From contig JASBSN010000005.1 in assembly GCA_030148915.1 (NCBI GenBank), forward strand, positions 1 to 55,702: a DNA stretch of 55,702 bases, in the 5' to 3' direction. The stretch is from Thiogranum sp. GTDB taxonomy: Bacteria; Pseudomonadota; Gammaproteobacteria; DSM-19610. Both the position numbers and the translations under genes were made by a program. The first letter of the stretch is position 1, and every line of letters starts with the position of its first letter. Shown piece by piece: positions 12,816-20,299 of the stretch. The notes beneath the pieces were generated by a model. It was not told the DNA's origin. It did not search any database and was given only the letters and a program-made list of their open reading frames with translations.

Positions 12816-12856
12816 GGTAACATACCTGACTTAAATACGGCACCGCCTATGTTACC
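12816..12856. promoter_or_regulatory. Palindrome in the glgC-glgB divergent promoter region
   Basis: GGTAACATA (12816-12824) and TATGTTACC (12848-12856) are perfect inverted arms separated by 23 bases in the middle of the 107-base gap. Read outward, each arm gives TATGTT, a plausible -10 box for the gene it faces; on the plus strand CTGACT (12826-12831) lies 16 bases upstream of it. The symmetry suggests either paired divergent promoters or an operator controlling both genes. No regulator can be named. Confidence 0.5.
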
Positions 12857-12889
12857 ATCTTGGCAGCAAGGTGAAATTTAACATCTTTT

Positions 12890-15109
12890 ATGAATAGAGA
12901 CATAGCTTCTGTAGGTCGGAGTTCGACGGCCGGTAAAGGCACGGCACAACAACTGGCCGAGCCTTTACGTCGCCTGATTGAAGCTCGCCACCACAATCCC
13001 TTCGACGTCCTGGGACCTCACCAGGAAAACGGTGAAGGCCTGGTGCGCGCCTTTCTTCCCCACTGCGACGACGTCAGCATCGTCGAAACCGGCGCCAAGC
13101 TCTCGCGTATCCCCGGCACCGATCTTTTCGAGTGGCGCGGTGAGCTGGACGCATTGGCGTCCCACTATCGCCTCAGCTGGACCGAGCGCGACGGTACCCG
13201 GCATACCGAATACGACCCCTACAGCTTCGCGCCGCTGGTTGGCGATCTCGATCTGCATCTGTTCGGCGAGGGCCGCCATCTACACGCCTGGCGGGTGTTT
13301 GGCGCGCACCTCGGCGTGGTCGACCAGGTCGCCGGCACCCGCTTTGCAGTGTGGGCTCCGGGGGCGGAGCGCGTCAGCGTCGTCGGTGACTGGAACCACT
13401 GGGACGGACGCCGGCACCCAATGCGGGTGCGCGGCGGCAGCGGCGTCTGGGAGCTGTTCATACCCGGCGTGGAAGCACACCAGTTTTACAAATTTGAAAT
13501 CCGCAACCGTCAGCACGGCTCCATTCAGATCAAATCCGATCCCTATGGCCAGGGCTTTGAGATGCGCCCGGGCACCGCCTCGGCCATTCAGCCCGACCAT
13601 GAGTATGCCTGGGGCGACAGCCAGTGGATGCAGGCGCGCGCGCGCGGCGACTGGTTGCACGAACCCATGTCCGTCTATGAAGTGCACCTCGGTTCCTGGC
13701 AGCGTGATCCTGAAGGAGGCTTCCTCAACTACCGCACTCTGGCCGAATGGCTGGTCAACTATGTCCGGGAGACCGGTTTCACCCACATAGAGCTGTTACC
13801 CATTACCGAGCACCCCCTCGATGCCTCCTGGGGCTACCAAACGACGGGCTATTTCGCGCCCACCAGTCGCTTCGGCACGCCCGAGGACTTTCGCTACTTT
13901 GTCGACTACTGCCATCAGCACGGCATTGGCGTGATCCTCGACTGGGCGCCCGCGCACTTCCCCAAGGATGCTTTCGCCCTGGCACGCTTTGACGGCACCC
14001 CTTTGTACGAACATGAGGACCCTCGCCGCGGCGAACACCGCGACTGGGGGACATTGATATTCAATTACGGCCGCAACGAGGTACGCAACTTTCTCATCTC
14101 CAGCGCCATGTTCTGGCTGGAGGAGATGCACCTCGACGGCCTGCGCGTCGACGCCGTCGCCTCAATGCTCTACCTCGACTATTCGCGCGAACCCGGCGAC
14201 TGGATGCCCAATGAACACGGCGGCCGGGAAAACCTCGAAGCCATCCACTTCCTCCGTCATCTGAATCAGGTCACCCACGCTGAGCAGCCGGGCAGCATGA
14301 TTATCGCCGAAGAGTCCACCGCCTGGCCGCAGGTCACACGCCCGGTCGACGACGGCGGCCTGGGCTTCAGCATGAAATGGAATATGGGCTGGATGCACGA
14401 CACGCTCGAGTATATGAGCAAGGAAGCGGTACACCGCAAATTCCACCATCACCAATTGACCTTCGGCCTGCTGTACGCCTTTCAGGAGAATTTCGTGCTG
14501 CCGTTCTCGCACGACGAGGTGGTGCACGGCAAGGGCTCCATGCTGGAAAAAATGCCGGGCGATGCCTGGCAACGCTTTGCCAACCTGCGCCTGCTGTACA
14601 CTTTCATGTTCAGTTACCCGGGCAAAAAACTGCTCTTCATGGGCAGCGAATTTGGTCAGTACGCCGAATGGGATTTCGATGGCTCGCTCGACTGGCAACT
14701 GCTCCACAACGAACGGCATGCCGGACTGAAACACCTGATCCACGATCTCAATCATCTGTATCGCGAACAACCCGCCCTGTATGAATACGACTTTGAGGCG
14801 CAGGGTTTTCACTGGATCGACTGCCATGATGATAGCCAGTCGCTATTGAGTTATTACCGCCGGGGCGGCGGGCAGATCTCGGTGGTGGCGCTCAATTTTA
14901 CGCCGGTGCCGCGCAATGGTTTTCGCCTCGGCGTGCCTGAGGCCGGGCAGTATCGCCTGTGCCTGAATTCCGATTCGGGTTACTACAGCGGCAGCAACCT
15001 CCCAGTGTGGGGCCTGCACGACACCGAAGCCGTGCCGTGGATGGACCAACCCTGTTCCATCGTCCTCGATCTGCCCCCGCTGGCGGGCCTGATTCTGCTG
15101 AAAATCTGA
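12890..15109 (+). CDS. glgB: 1,4-alpha-glucan branching enzyme GlgB (GH13)
   Basis: GlgB introduces alpha-1,6 branches into glycogen. The 739 residues comprise an N-terminal domain ([11 protein letters not shown]), a CBM48-type beta-sandwich ([20 protein letters not shown]) and a GH13 barrel. The catalytic triad is Asp421 ([10 protein letters not shown]), Glu474 ([10 protein letters not shown]) and Asp542 ([10 protein letters not shown]); the spacings of 53 and 68 residues equal those of E. coli D405/E458/D526. Length is near E. coli GlgB (728). It is transcribed away from glgC. The downstream Memo-like gene begins 80 bases after its stop and may be cotranscribed. Confidence 0.98.
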   Translation: MNRDIASVGRSSTAGKGTAQQLAEPLRRLIEARHHNPFDVLGPHQENGEGLVRAFLPHCDDVSIVETGAKLSRIPGTDLFEWRGELDALASHYRLSWTERDGTRHTEYDPYSFAPLVGDLDLHLFGEGRHLHAWRVFGAHLGVVDQVAGTRFAVWAPGAERVSVVGDWNHWDGRRHPMRVRGGSGVWELFIPGVEAHQFYKFEIRNRQHGSIQIKSDPYGQGFEMRPGTASAIQPDHEYAWGDSQWMQARARGDWLHEPMSVYEVHLGSWQRDPEGGFLNYRTLAEWLVNYVRETGFTHIELLPITEHPLDASWGYQTTGYFAPTSRFGTPEDFRYFVDYCHQHGIGVILDWAPAHFPKDAFALARFDGTPLYEHEDPRRGEHRDWGTLIFNYGRNEVRNFLISSAMFWLEEMHLDGLRVDAVASMLYLDYSREPGDWMPNEHGGRENLEAIHFLRHLNQVTHAEQPGSMIIAEESTAWPQVTRPVDDGGLGFSMKWNMGWMHDTLEYMSKEAVHRKFHHHQLTFGLLYAFQENFVLPFSHDEVVHGKGSMLEKMPGDAWQRFANLRLLYTFMFSYPGKKLLFMGSEFGQYAEWDFDGSLDWQLLHNERHAGLKHLIHDLNHLYREQPALYEYDFEAQGFHWIDCHDDSQSLLSYYRRGGGQISVVALNFTPVPRNGFRLGVPEAGQYRLCLNSDSGYYSGSNLPVWGLHDTEAVPWMDQPCSIVLDLPPLAGLILLKI

Positions 15110-15189
15110 GATGGGTTGATTTCGACGGCGCCAGCGCCTATCTAATAGCCTGAGCACCGGTGTTTAGCGCCGGTTCGGAGGTAGCGCTT

Positions 15190-15978
15190 GTGATACGGAT
15201 CCGTGAGCCCGCCGTGGCCGGCCTGTTCTATACCGATCAGCCATCACAGCTGCGCCGATACATCGAGGCCCTGCTGCACGCCGACCCGTCCGGTCCCGGG
15301 CGCCCCAAGGCCCTGATCGTGCCGCACGCCGGCTACCGGTATTGCGCAGCGATCGCCGCCAACGCCTACCGACTGCTGAAACACTGCCGCGGTACAATCA
15401 CCCGCGTGGTGCTGGTGGGGCCCGCACACCGGCTCGCCTTCGCCGGCCTGGCGGCGAGCGCCATGGATTTTTTTTCCACCCCGCTCGGACGGGTTAAACT
15501 CGACCGCGCCGCGCTGGAGTCACTGTTGCCTCTGGCCTCCGTACACATTAACGAAGAGGCCCACTGTCAGGAACACAGCCTGGAAGTGCAACTGCCATTT
15601 CTGCAGACACTGTTAGGCGAAGACTTCAGCCTGATCCCGCTGCTGGTCGGCGAAGCCAGCGCCGAGTCTGTCGCCGAACTCTTGGAGCACCTGTGGGGCG
15701 GCCCCGAAACGCTGCTGTTGATCAGTTCCGATCTCAGTCACTACTACGACTACCGCAGTGCGCGGGAACTGGACCTTGCCACCTCCCGGGCGATCGAACG
15801 GCTCGACCCCGAGGGCATCGGCTGTCACCAGGCCTGCGGACGCATCCCGATCAACGGCCTGCTAGTGGCGGCAGGCCACCATCAACTGCACGCCACGACC
15901 CTCGATCTGCGCAACTCCGGCGACACGGCGGGCGGTCGCGACCGGGTGGTCGGCTATGGCGCTTATGCCTTTGTCTGA
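15190..15978 (+). CDS. amrB: Memo-like protein (AmmeMemoRadiSam system protein B)
   Basis: A 262-residue Memo-family protein, related to extradiol dioxygenase-fold enzymes. Putative metal-site residues are visible at spacings close to human MEMO1: His46 (VPHAGYRY), His80 (VGPAHRLAF), Asp181 and His184 (ISSDLSHYYDY); EHSLEVQLPF at 128-137 is also conserved. The GTG at 15190 is chosen because GGAGG lies 8 bases upstream; an earlier GTG at 15160 lacks such a site. The AMMECR1 gene overlaps its end by 23 bases. In many genomes these two occur with a radical-SAM partner (AmmeMemoRadiSam), which is not in this window. The cellular function is unproven. Confidence 0.92.
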   Translation: MIRIREPAVAGLFYTDQPSQLRRYIEALLHADPSGPGRPKALIVPHAGYRYCAAIAANAYRLLKHCRGTITRVVLVGPAHRLAFAGLAASAMDFFSTPLGRVKLDRAALESLLPLASVHINEEAHCQEHSLEVQLPFLQTLLGEDFSLIPLLVGEASAESVAELLEHLWGGPETLLLISSDLSHYYDYRSARELDLATSRAIERLDPEGIGCHQACGRIPINGLLVAAGHHQLHATTLDLRNSGDTAGGRDRVVGYGAYAFV

Positions 15979-16534
15979 GTCTCAGCGCGCGCTGCTGCTG
16001 GAACTGGCACGCCAGTCCGTAAAATCCGGGCTTGCCGAGGCCCACCCCCCGGCAGTCAGCGCGAGCCCACACCCGCCGCTTAACCGCCCTGGCGCCAGTT
16101 TTGTCACCCTGCACCGCCACGGCAAGCTGCGCGGCTGTATCGGCAGCCTGGAAGCACGCCGCCCTCTGCGGGTGGATGTCGCCGAAAATGCCTTCGCTGC
16201 AGCGTTCCGCGATCCGCGCTTCAGCCCGCTGCGCGCCGAGGAGACGACGGGCCTCGAGCTGCAGGTCTCGGTGCTGTCCCCACCAACCGCACTGCGCTTC
16301 AGCGGTCAGGCGGATTTGCTCTCGCAGCTGCGCGTGGGTAGCGACGGTCTAATTCTGCAAGAGCGCGGCAGTCGTAGCACATTTCTGCCTGCCGTGTGGG
16401 AAACTCTGCCCACTGCCGCAACCTTTCTCGAGCAGCTCAAATGCAAGGCCGGTCTGCCCGCCGACTACTGGTCTGAGACACTAAAGGTGTGGCGGTATAC
16501 AACAGAAAGTTTCGGCGCCGCTTATCTGCGCTGA
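15956..16534 (+). CDS. amrA: AMMECR1-domain protein (AmmeMemoRadiSam system protein A)
   Basis: A 192-residue protein carrying a single AMMECR1 domain. The signature LRGCIGSLEARRPL places the invariant cysteine at residue 61; FAAAFRDPRFSPL and WETLPTAATFLEQLKCKAGL are also family features. It overlaps the Memo-like gene by 23 bases, so the two are translationally coupled. Two in-frame ATGs (15956 and 15965) could both serve as the start. The biochemical role of the domain is not established, but the constant pairing with Memo indicates a joint reaction. It ends 16 bases from the stop of the opposite-strand GYF-like gene. Confidence 0.92.
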   Translation: MALMPLSESQRALLLELARQSVKSGLAEAHPPAVSASPHPPLNRPGASFVTLHRHGKLRGCIGSLEARRPLRVDVAENAFAAAFRDPRFSPLRAEETTGLELQVSVLSPPTALRFSGQADLLSQLRVGSDGLILQERGSRSTFLPAVWETLPTAATFLEQLKCKAGLPADYWSETLKVWRYTTESFGAAYLR

Positions 16535-16550
16535 AAACCCCTCTGCGCGG

Positions 16551-17225
16551 TTACCGGGTCCGGCTACCGGCCCCGACCAGCGGCAGGGAAGCGCCGCTGA
16601 GCTCGGCGGCATCCAGTGGGGTGTTGCGCATCTGCGCAGCGGCCAAACCGGCCTGTTGGGCCTCCAGACCGGTAAGATTACAACCTTTCCCGACGACGCT
16701 GGGCCGAGCCGGGGGGCTGCACTCCGGCTGTGGGCTTGGGAACCTGTCGGTGGCGTACAAGAATCCCAGCAGGAGACCGAATACCGCCAGCAGCGCAATG
16801 CCCAGCGGGTAACGGTAGCGGGTGCCGTGACGGCGCCCGGCCGGGGCGCGTAATTGGCGGGCGCGCAGCACTTCGGCGCTTTCCGCCCGGCGCCGATCGG
16901 GGCCGCTGCGCCGTTCGTGCGTCGCCGCCGAGGCCGCCTCGGTCTGCTCGCGCCGGTCGCGCGGGCGGCGTTCGTCCTCGCGCAGGCGGGCCATGAACAA
17001 TTTTTGCCGGTTTTCTTCGCTGGGCGGCAACTTCATGACCTCGGGAATCAGATCCGCTCGCTGCCCGAGCGATGTCCAGTGACCGCCCTCGGAGCAAACC
17101 TCATCGGTCGCGCGAATCCGCCCTAGAAGAATGTAACGGCTGATCTGTGTCTCGGGGTACGGGCCACGCACCACCCCGTTGCGACGGGTGTACCATAATC
17201 TGCGTTCGTGCATGATTTCATCCAT
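16551..17225 (-). CDS. GYF-like domain membrane protein with pentapeptide-like tail
   Basis: I do not recognise a named gene. The 224-residue protein begins with a GYF_2/DUF4339-like domain (WYTRRNGVVRGPYPETQI, residues 11-28, then W50). Next is a highly charged Arg/Glu-rich linker containing ERRSGPDRRR (104-113), one membrane segment (about 140-158), and a 65-residue tail with two cysteines and weak pentapeptide-like periodicity (CNLTGLEAQQAGLAAAQM). This predicts a cytosolic peptide-binding head with a periplasmic tail. ATG 17225 is used; ATG 17213 (MHERRL) is an alternative. It is divergent from the FliK-like gene and convergent with the AMMECR1 gene, so it is probably its own unit. Confidence 0.75.
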   Translation of the reverse strand: MDEIMHERRLWYTRRNGVVRGPYPETQISRYILLGRIRATDEVCSEGGHWTSLGQRADLIPEVMKLPPSEENRQKLFMARLREDERRPRDRREQTEAASAATHERRSGPDRRRAESAEVLRARQLRAPAGRRHGTRYRYPLGIALLAVFGLLLGFLYATDRFPSPQPECSPPARPSVVGKGCNLTGLEAQQAGLAAAQMRNTPLDAAELSGASLPLVGAGSRTR

Positions 17226-17314
17226 TATGAAGTTCGCAGGCCGCCCCCGGGGCGTTCACTTCCGTCGGCAAATGCTGCAGTATAGGTTCCACTCAAATTC
17301 GCCGCGGCAACGCT

Positions 17315-18793
17315 ATGGAACCCTCCGGCCCGACTTCGGGCGTCCTACCACCATCGACCCGAGCAACCGGTCCGACCGCTCCGCCCCCCCTACAGGTCGG
17401 GCAATTACTGCAAGCCACGGTGGTGGAAAACACCGCCGGCAAGCTGTTGCTGGCCTTAAGTCATCGGCAGCTCAGTGCCGAGTCTTCACTGCCGTTCAAG
17501 CCGGGGCAGGTTCTGACCCTGGAGGTGCGCAGCCTGGGCGAGCAGCCGGTGCTGCGAGTGATCGCCGCCTTGCAGGAGTCGGCCACCGCCAGCGCCATCC
17601 GCACGCTACTGCCCCGCTATGGCGCCAGCACACCCCTACTGGCCAGCGTGGCGCAGCTGGCGCAGGCGCCGGCTGGCAGCCTGCCGCCGGCACTCAATGC
17701 GGTTATCCGTACACTGGTGCGGGAGTTGCCGGATCGTAGCCAGCTCAGCAGCGCTGAAGGGGTGAAAAACGCTATCGGGCGCTCCGGCAGCTTCCTCGAA
17801 CAGAACCTGGTGCAGGCGTCCTCGCGGTTGCCCACACCCGCCGTTCTGGCCGGCGACTTCAAAGCCGCGCTGCTGCGCCTGCAAGGGCTGTTGCGCGAAC
17901 TGCCGGCCGAGAACACCCCGGCGCCCACCGCCCGACGGCCGCCCGCCGCCCCACCTGGCGGCTCGCCTTCGGCACCCGCCACCGCGGCTACCCCGACCGC
18001 CCAGACACCCGCCCGCGAACCACCCACAGCAGCAGCCCACGCCGGCGGCGTGCCGCGCAAAGAGCCTACGGGGGCGAGCGCGCCGCTACCACAAGCCGTG
18101 CAACGCGCCCTTCGCGCGGCCGGCAATGCCTTGTCACGCCCGGTTTCGAGCCCGGTTTCGAGCCCAGGGCCGAGCGCAGCGCCAAGCCTCGGCACCGGCG
18201 CCTCAGCCGGCACCGTGCCGGGCGCCGCCGGGCAGCCGGCGCCGCCGCTCCCGGGGGGGGTGCCGACTGCGCAGGTGCCGGTGGTGGCGCCCGGCCTCGA
18301 TGCGCTGGGTCGCCTGGGCCAGTTGCGCGCGGATCTGTTACAGCAAACCGAGGCGGCGCTGACGCGCATTCATCTCAACCAAATCGCCAGTCTGGCGCGT
18401 GACGGCGAGCCGCGGTTGGCCGAGTGGTTATTCGATCTGCCGATCCGCCGAGGCGGGGACATCGATCTGTGGTCGGCGCGCCTGTACCGCGACGGCAAAG
18501 GCAATGACGAAAAGCCCGAACAGACAGCGCCTTCGTGGAGTGTGCAGCTGGCCTTCGATTTGCCCGGGCTGGGCCCGCTACAGGCGCAGATCAACTTGCG
18601 CGGTGAACAGGTCTCGACCCATTTCCGCGCCGCGCGCCAGGAGACGTTGCCGCTACTGCACGCTCATCTGCACGAGCTGCGCAGGGCGATGCTCGCCGTC
18701 GGTCTGGAAGTCGGCGAGATTAATTGCCGTTTCGGCAGTCTCCAGGACAGCGACAGATCCTCCCCCGGCCCGCTGATCAACGAACGGGCATGA
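17315..18793 (+). CDS. Second FliK-like protein with flagellar hook-length control C-terminal domain
   Basis: A 492-residue protein whose C-terminal 120 residues resemble the Flg_hook domain of FliK (LPGLGPLQAQINLRGEQVST, then HLHELRRAMLAVGLEVGEIN). The N-terminal 180 residues are a separate region (LQVGQLLQATVVENTAGKLL), and the middle is a Pro/Ala/Ser-rich linker. It is not the canonical fliK, which is at 41137-42375. The gene stands apart on the plus strand and ends in an ATGA overlap with an FlhB-C-like gene, recalling Bacillus ylqG-ylqH. That pairing suggests a substrate-specificity or export-related role, but no function is proven. The linker region contains a G8 tract and a 12-bp tandem repeat. 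Confidence 0.85.
   Translation: MEPSGPTSGVLPPSTRATGPTAPPPLQVGQLLQATVVENTAGKLLLALSHRQLSAESSLPFKPGQVLTLEVRSLGEQPVLRVIAALQESATASAIRTLLPRYGASTPLLASVAQLAQAPAGSLPPALNAVIRTLVRELPDRSQLSSAEGVKNAIGRSGSFLEQNLVQASSRLPTPAVLAGDFKAALLRLQGLLRELPAENTPAPTARRPPAAPPGGSPSAPATAATPTAQTPAREPPTAAAHAGGVPRKEPTGASAPLPQAVQRALRAAGNALSRPVSSPVSSPGPSAAPSLGTGASAGTVPGAAGQPAPPLPGGVPTAQVPVVAPGLDALGRLGQLRADLLQQTEAALTRIHLNQIASLARDGEPRLAEWLFDLPIRRGGDIDLWSARLYRDGKGNDEKPEQTAPSWSVQLAFDLPGLGPLQAQINLRGEQVSTHFRAARQETLPLLHAHLHELRRAMLAVGLEVGEINCRFGSLQDSDRSSPGPLINERA
18139..18162 (+). repeat. 12-bp tandem repeat (two copies) in the FliK-like linker
   Basis: CCCGGTTTCGAG occurs twice back to back, encoding PVSSPVSS inside the disordered Pro/Ser-rich part of the FliK-like protein. 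Being a multiple of three, copy changes would keep the frame. Confidence 0.85.
18253..18260 (+). repeat. G8 homopolymer tract inside the FliK-like gene
   Basis: Eight consecutive G residues lie within the coding sequence (Pro-Gly-Gly-Val). A C7 tract also occurs near the 5' end of the same gene at 17394-17400. Such tracts can slip during replication and shift the frame. Confidence 0.8.
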
Positions 18794-19065
18794 CTAGCGA
18801 CAAACCGCAACCCACGCCCTTGGCCATCGCCCTGCAGTACGACGGCGAAAACGCACCGCGTGTCACCGCCCGGGGCCGCAACGAGGTGGCCGATGAAATT
18901 GTCCGCCTGGCCCGGCAACACGGTATTCCGCTACAGGAGAACGAACCTTTGGCCGGATTGCTGTCCAGCGTCGAGTTGGGTGAGGAAATTCCGCAAAGCC
19001 TGTATCTCGCCGTAGCGCAGGTCATCGCCTTCGCCTATCAATTATCGGGGAAAGTGCCCGGTTAA
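18790..19065 (+). CDS. FlhB C-terminal-domain-like small protein (FhlB/YlqH type)
   Basis: A 91-residue protein matching only the cytoplasmic C-terminal domain of the export switch protein FlhB: PLAIALQYDGENAPRVTARG, then AREHGIPL-like (ARQHGIPLQENEPLAGLL) and ELGEEIPQSLYLAVAQVIAF. It begins about where FlhB is cut, but the NPTH-type cleavage site is absent (TPLAIAL instead), so it cannot self-cleave. The ATG overlaps the stop of the FliK-like gene (ATGA). Similar proteins are FlhX of Campylobacter and YlqH of Bacillus. It may substitute for, or compete with, the C-terminal fragment of FlhB at the export gate; this is inference. Confidence 0.88.
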   Translation: MTSDKPQPTPLAIALQYDGENAPRVTARGRNEVADEIVRLARQHGIPLQENEPLAGLLSSVELGEEIPQSLYLAVAQVIAFAYQLSGKVPG

Positions 19066-19066
19066 A

Positions 19067-19089
19067 CCCGCGCCAGGCTCCGGCGCGGG
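19067..19089 (-). terminator. Terminator hairpin between the FlhB-C-like gene and the DUF2802 gene
   Basis: CCCGCGCC (19067-19074) and GGCGCGGG (19082-19089) form a perfect 8-bp stem with a 7-base loop in the 32-base gap between convergent genes. On the minus strand the stem is followed by TTTAA, fitting termination of the cheW-DUF2802 transcript. It could also act weakly on the plus strand. Confidence 0.6.
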
Positions 19090-19097
19090 CGCGCGTA

Positions 19098-19490
19098 TCA
19101 GGAGGCGCGCTGCATCATAATCAGTAATTCGGCTTCCCCACGGGTCAGACCGCAGGACTCCACCAGCTCGTCGATATCCGCGCCGCGAGTGGCCAGTTGG
19201 CTGGCCTGGGAGTAAGGGCGTTCCACGGTCACGCGCATATCCTGCCGATTCTGCCGCTCGACAATGCGCTGCACCTGCTGCTCGAGTCGGACCACGTGCT
19301 CTCCGGCACCCATCGAAGCGCTGCACAAGGCACCGATTTCCTGTTCCAGTTGCTGCAGGCGCTCGCGCAGGTTGCCAGTGTCGTAACTCAGCTCGGCGAC
19401 ACTCAGACGCGCCTGGCGTAAGCGGTAGCCCTGGTAGATCAGGGTCGTCGCGGCCAGTACGGCCAGTACGCTAAGCAGTATCGCTGTCAT
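19098..19490 (-). CDS. DUF2802 membrane-anchored coiled-coil protein
   Basis: A 130-residue protein with an N-terminal membrane segment (about residues 3-20), a heptad-like helical stretch (NLRERLQQLEQEIGALCSAS and onward), and a C-terminal helical domain (ADIDELVESCGLTRGEAELL) that looks like a small helix-turn-helix-type DUF2802 fold. Genes of this kind regularly follow cheW at the end of chemotaxis clusters in Pseudomonas and Vibrio. The function is unknown; the location suggests a membrane or polar accessory of the chemotaxis array. The ATG is 9 bases after the small upstream gene and shares its GAGG ribosome site with that gene's stop. Confidence 0.85.
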   Translation of the reverse strand: MTAILLSVLAVLAATTLIYQGYRLRQARLSVAELSYDTGNLRERLQQLEQEIGALCSASMGAGEHVVRLEQQVQRIVERQNRQDMRVTVERPYSQASQLATRGADIDELVESCGLTRGEAELLIMMQRAS

Positions 19491-19499
19491 GATGGCACC

Positions 19500-19676
19500 T
19501 CAGGCGTATTCATCGACATGAGCCGCTTTGTCGTCGTCCGGGCTGTGCCGACGCTGCTTGTCTTTCTCGGCATCACGACTGGCAGGCTTGCGTTGCGGCG
19601 CACGGTTGCCGCCACCGGCGGCCGGACGTGGCGGCGGTATCTGATAGGCAGGCTGAAGCTTGTCGATTTCGCCCAT
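19500..19676 (-). CDS. Small hypothetical protein (58 aa) between cheW and DUF2802
   Basis: A 59-codon frame starting MGEIDKLQPAYQIPPPRPA and ending DDDKAAHVDEYA. It fills most of the 222-base gap between cheW and the DUF2802 gene and is followed nine bases later by the DUF2802 ATG, with a ribosome site overlapping its stop, so it fits well as a cotranscribed gene. The protein is hydrophilic, Pro-rich at the N-terminus, then basic (APQRKPASR), then acidic, with no membrane segment, and is probably disordered. Function unknown; a short array-linked adaptor peptide is possible. Competing frames on either strand in this gap look like noise. Confidence 0.6.
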   Translation of the reverse strand: MGEIDKLQPAYQIPPPRPAAGGGNRAPQRKPASRDAEKDKQRRHSPDDDKAAHVDEYA

Positions 19677-19712
19677 GACTGCATGCCTGATGTTCCATCT
19701 TGAACCGGTCGC

Positions 19713-20195
19713 CTAAAGATCGGCCAGTTCGTCCCATTCCTCGTCCGTGAGCAGTTTGTTGAGGTCCACCAGGATCAACAATTCTTCGTCCCGGCTGGCC
19801 ACACCTTGTATATAGCGATTGCTCTCGTCACTGCCGACATTGGGCGCCGACTCGACTTCGGACATCGGTAGATCGACCACCTCGGCGACGCAGTCGACGA
19901 GAATTCCGACCACGTGCCGGGCACCCTCGATAATCACGATACGCGTGGCATCGGTGACTTCGGTAGTGGCCAGACCGAGGCGGATGCGGGTATCGATAAC
20001 CGTCACCACATTGCCGCGCAGATTAATGATGCCCAGCACGTAGTGCGGCGCACCTGGCACCGGAGCGACTTCTGTCACCCGCAGCACTTCCTGCACCTGC
20101 ATCACATTGATGCCATAGATTTCGTCCGCGAGCCGAAAAGTAACCCACTGAATTATGGAGTCATTTGAGCTAGCTTGTGCTGCCGCCTTAGTCAT
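19713..20195 (-). CDS. cheW: Chemotaxis coupling protein CheW
   Basis: CheW links the kinase CheA to chemoreceptors in polar arrays. The 160-residue protein shows the full two-lobed SH3-like fold signature: WVTFRLADEIYGINVMQVQE, PVPGAPHYVLGIINLRGNVV (the receptor/CheA contact region) and ILVDLNKLL near the end. The ATG at 20195 is preferred because GGCGAGG lies upstream at good distance; a TTG two codons earlier is possible. A sigma-54-type promoter motif precedes it, so it may be transcribed separately from parP as well as by read-through. Confidence 0.96.
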   Translation of the reverse strand: MTKAAAQASSNDSIIQWVTFRLADEIYGINVMQVQEVLRVTEVAPVPGAPHYVLGIINLRGNVVTVIDTRIRLGLATTEVTDATRIVIIEGARHVVGILVDCVAEVVDLPMSEVESAPNVGSDESNRYIQGVASRDEELLILVDLNKLLTDEEWDELADL

Positions 20196-20273
20196 ATCCA
20201 AACCTCGCCTCGATTAGTTCTGATGGCCGGAGCCGTCAAACTTCCGGCACCCTGCTCGCTGCTATGAATAGTT

Positions 20274-20288
20274 GCATAGTTCGTGCCA
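20274..20288 (-). promoter_or_regulatory. Putative sigma-54 promoter of cheW
   Basis: On the minus strand TGGCAC-GAACT-ATGC has a perfect -24 element, the correct 5-base spacer and the -12 GC (consensus TGGCAC-N5-TTGC). It is in the 98-base gap between parP and cheW, about 80 bases before the cheW ATG. Confidence 0.65.
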
Positions 20289-20299
20289 GAAAAAAGTCA

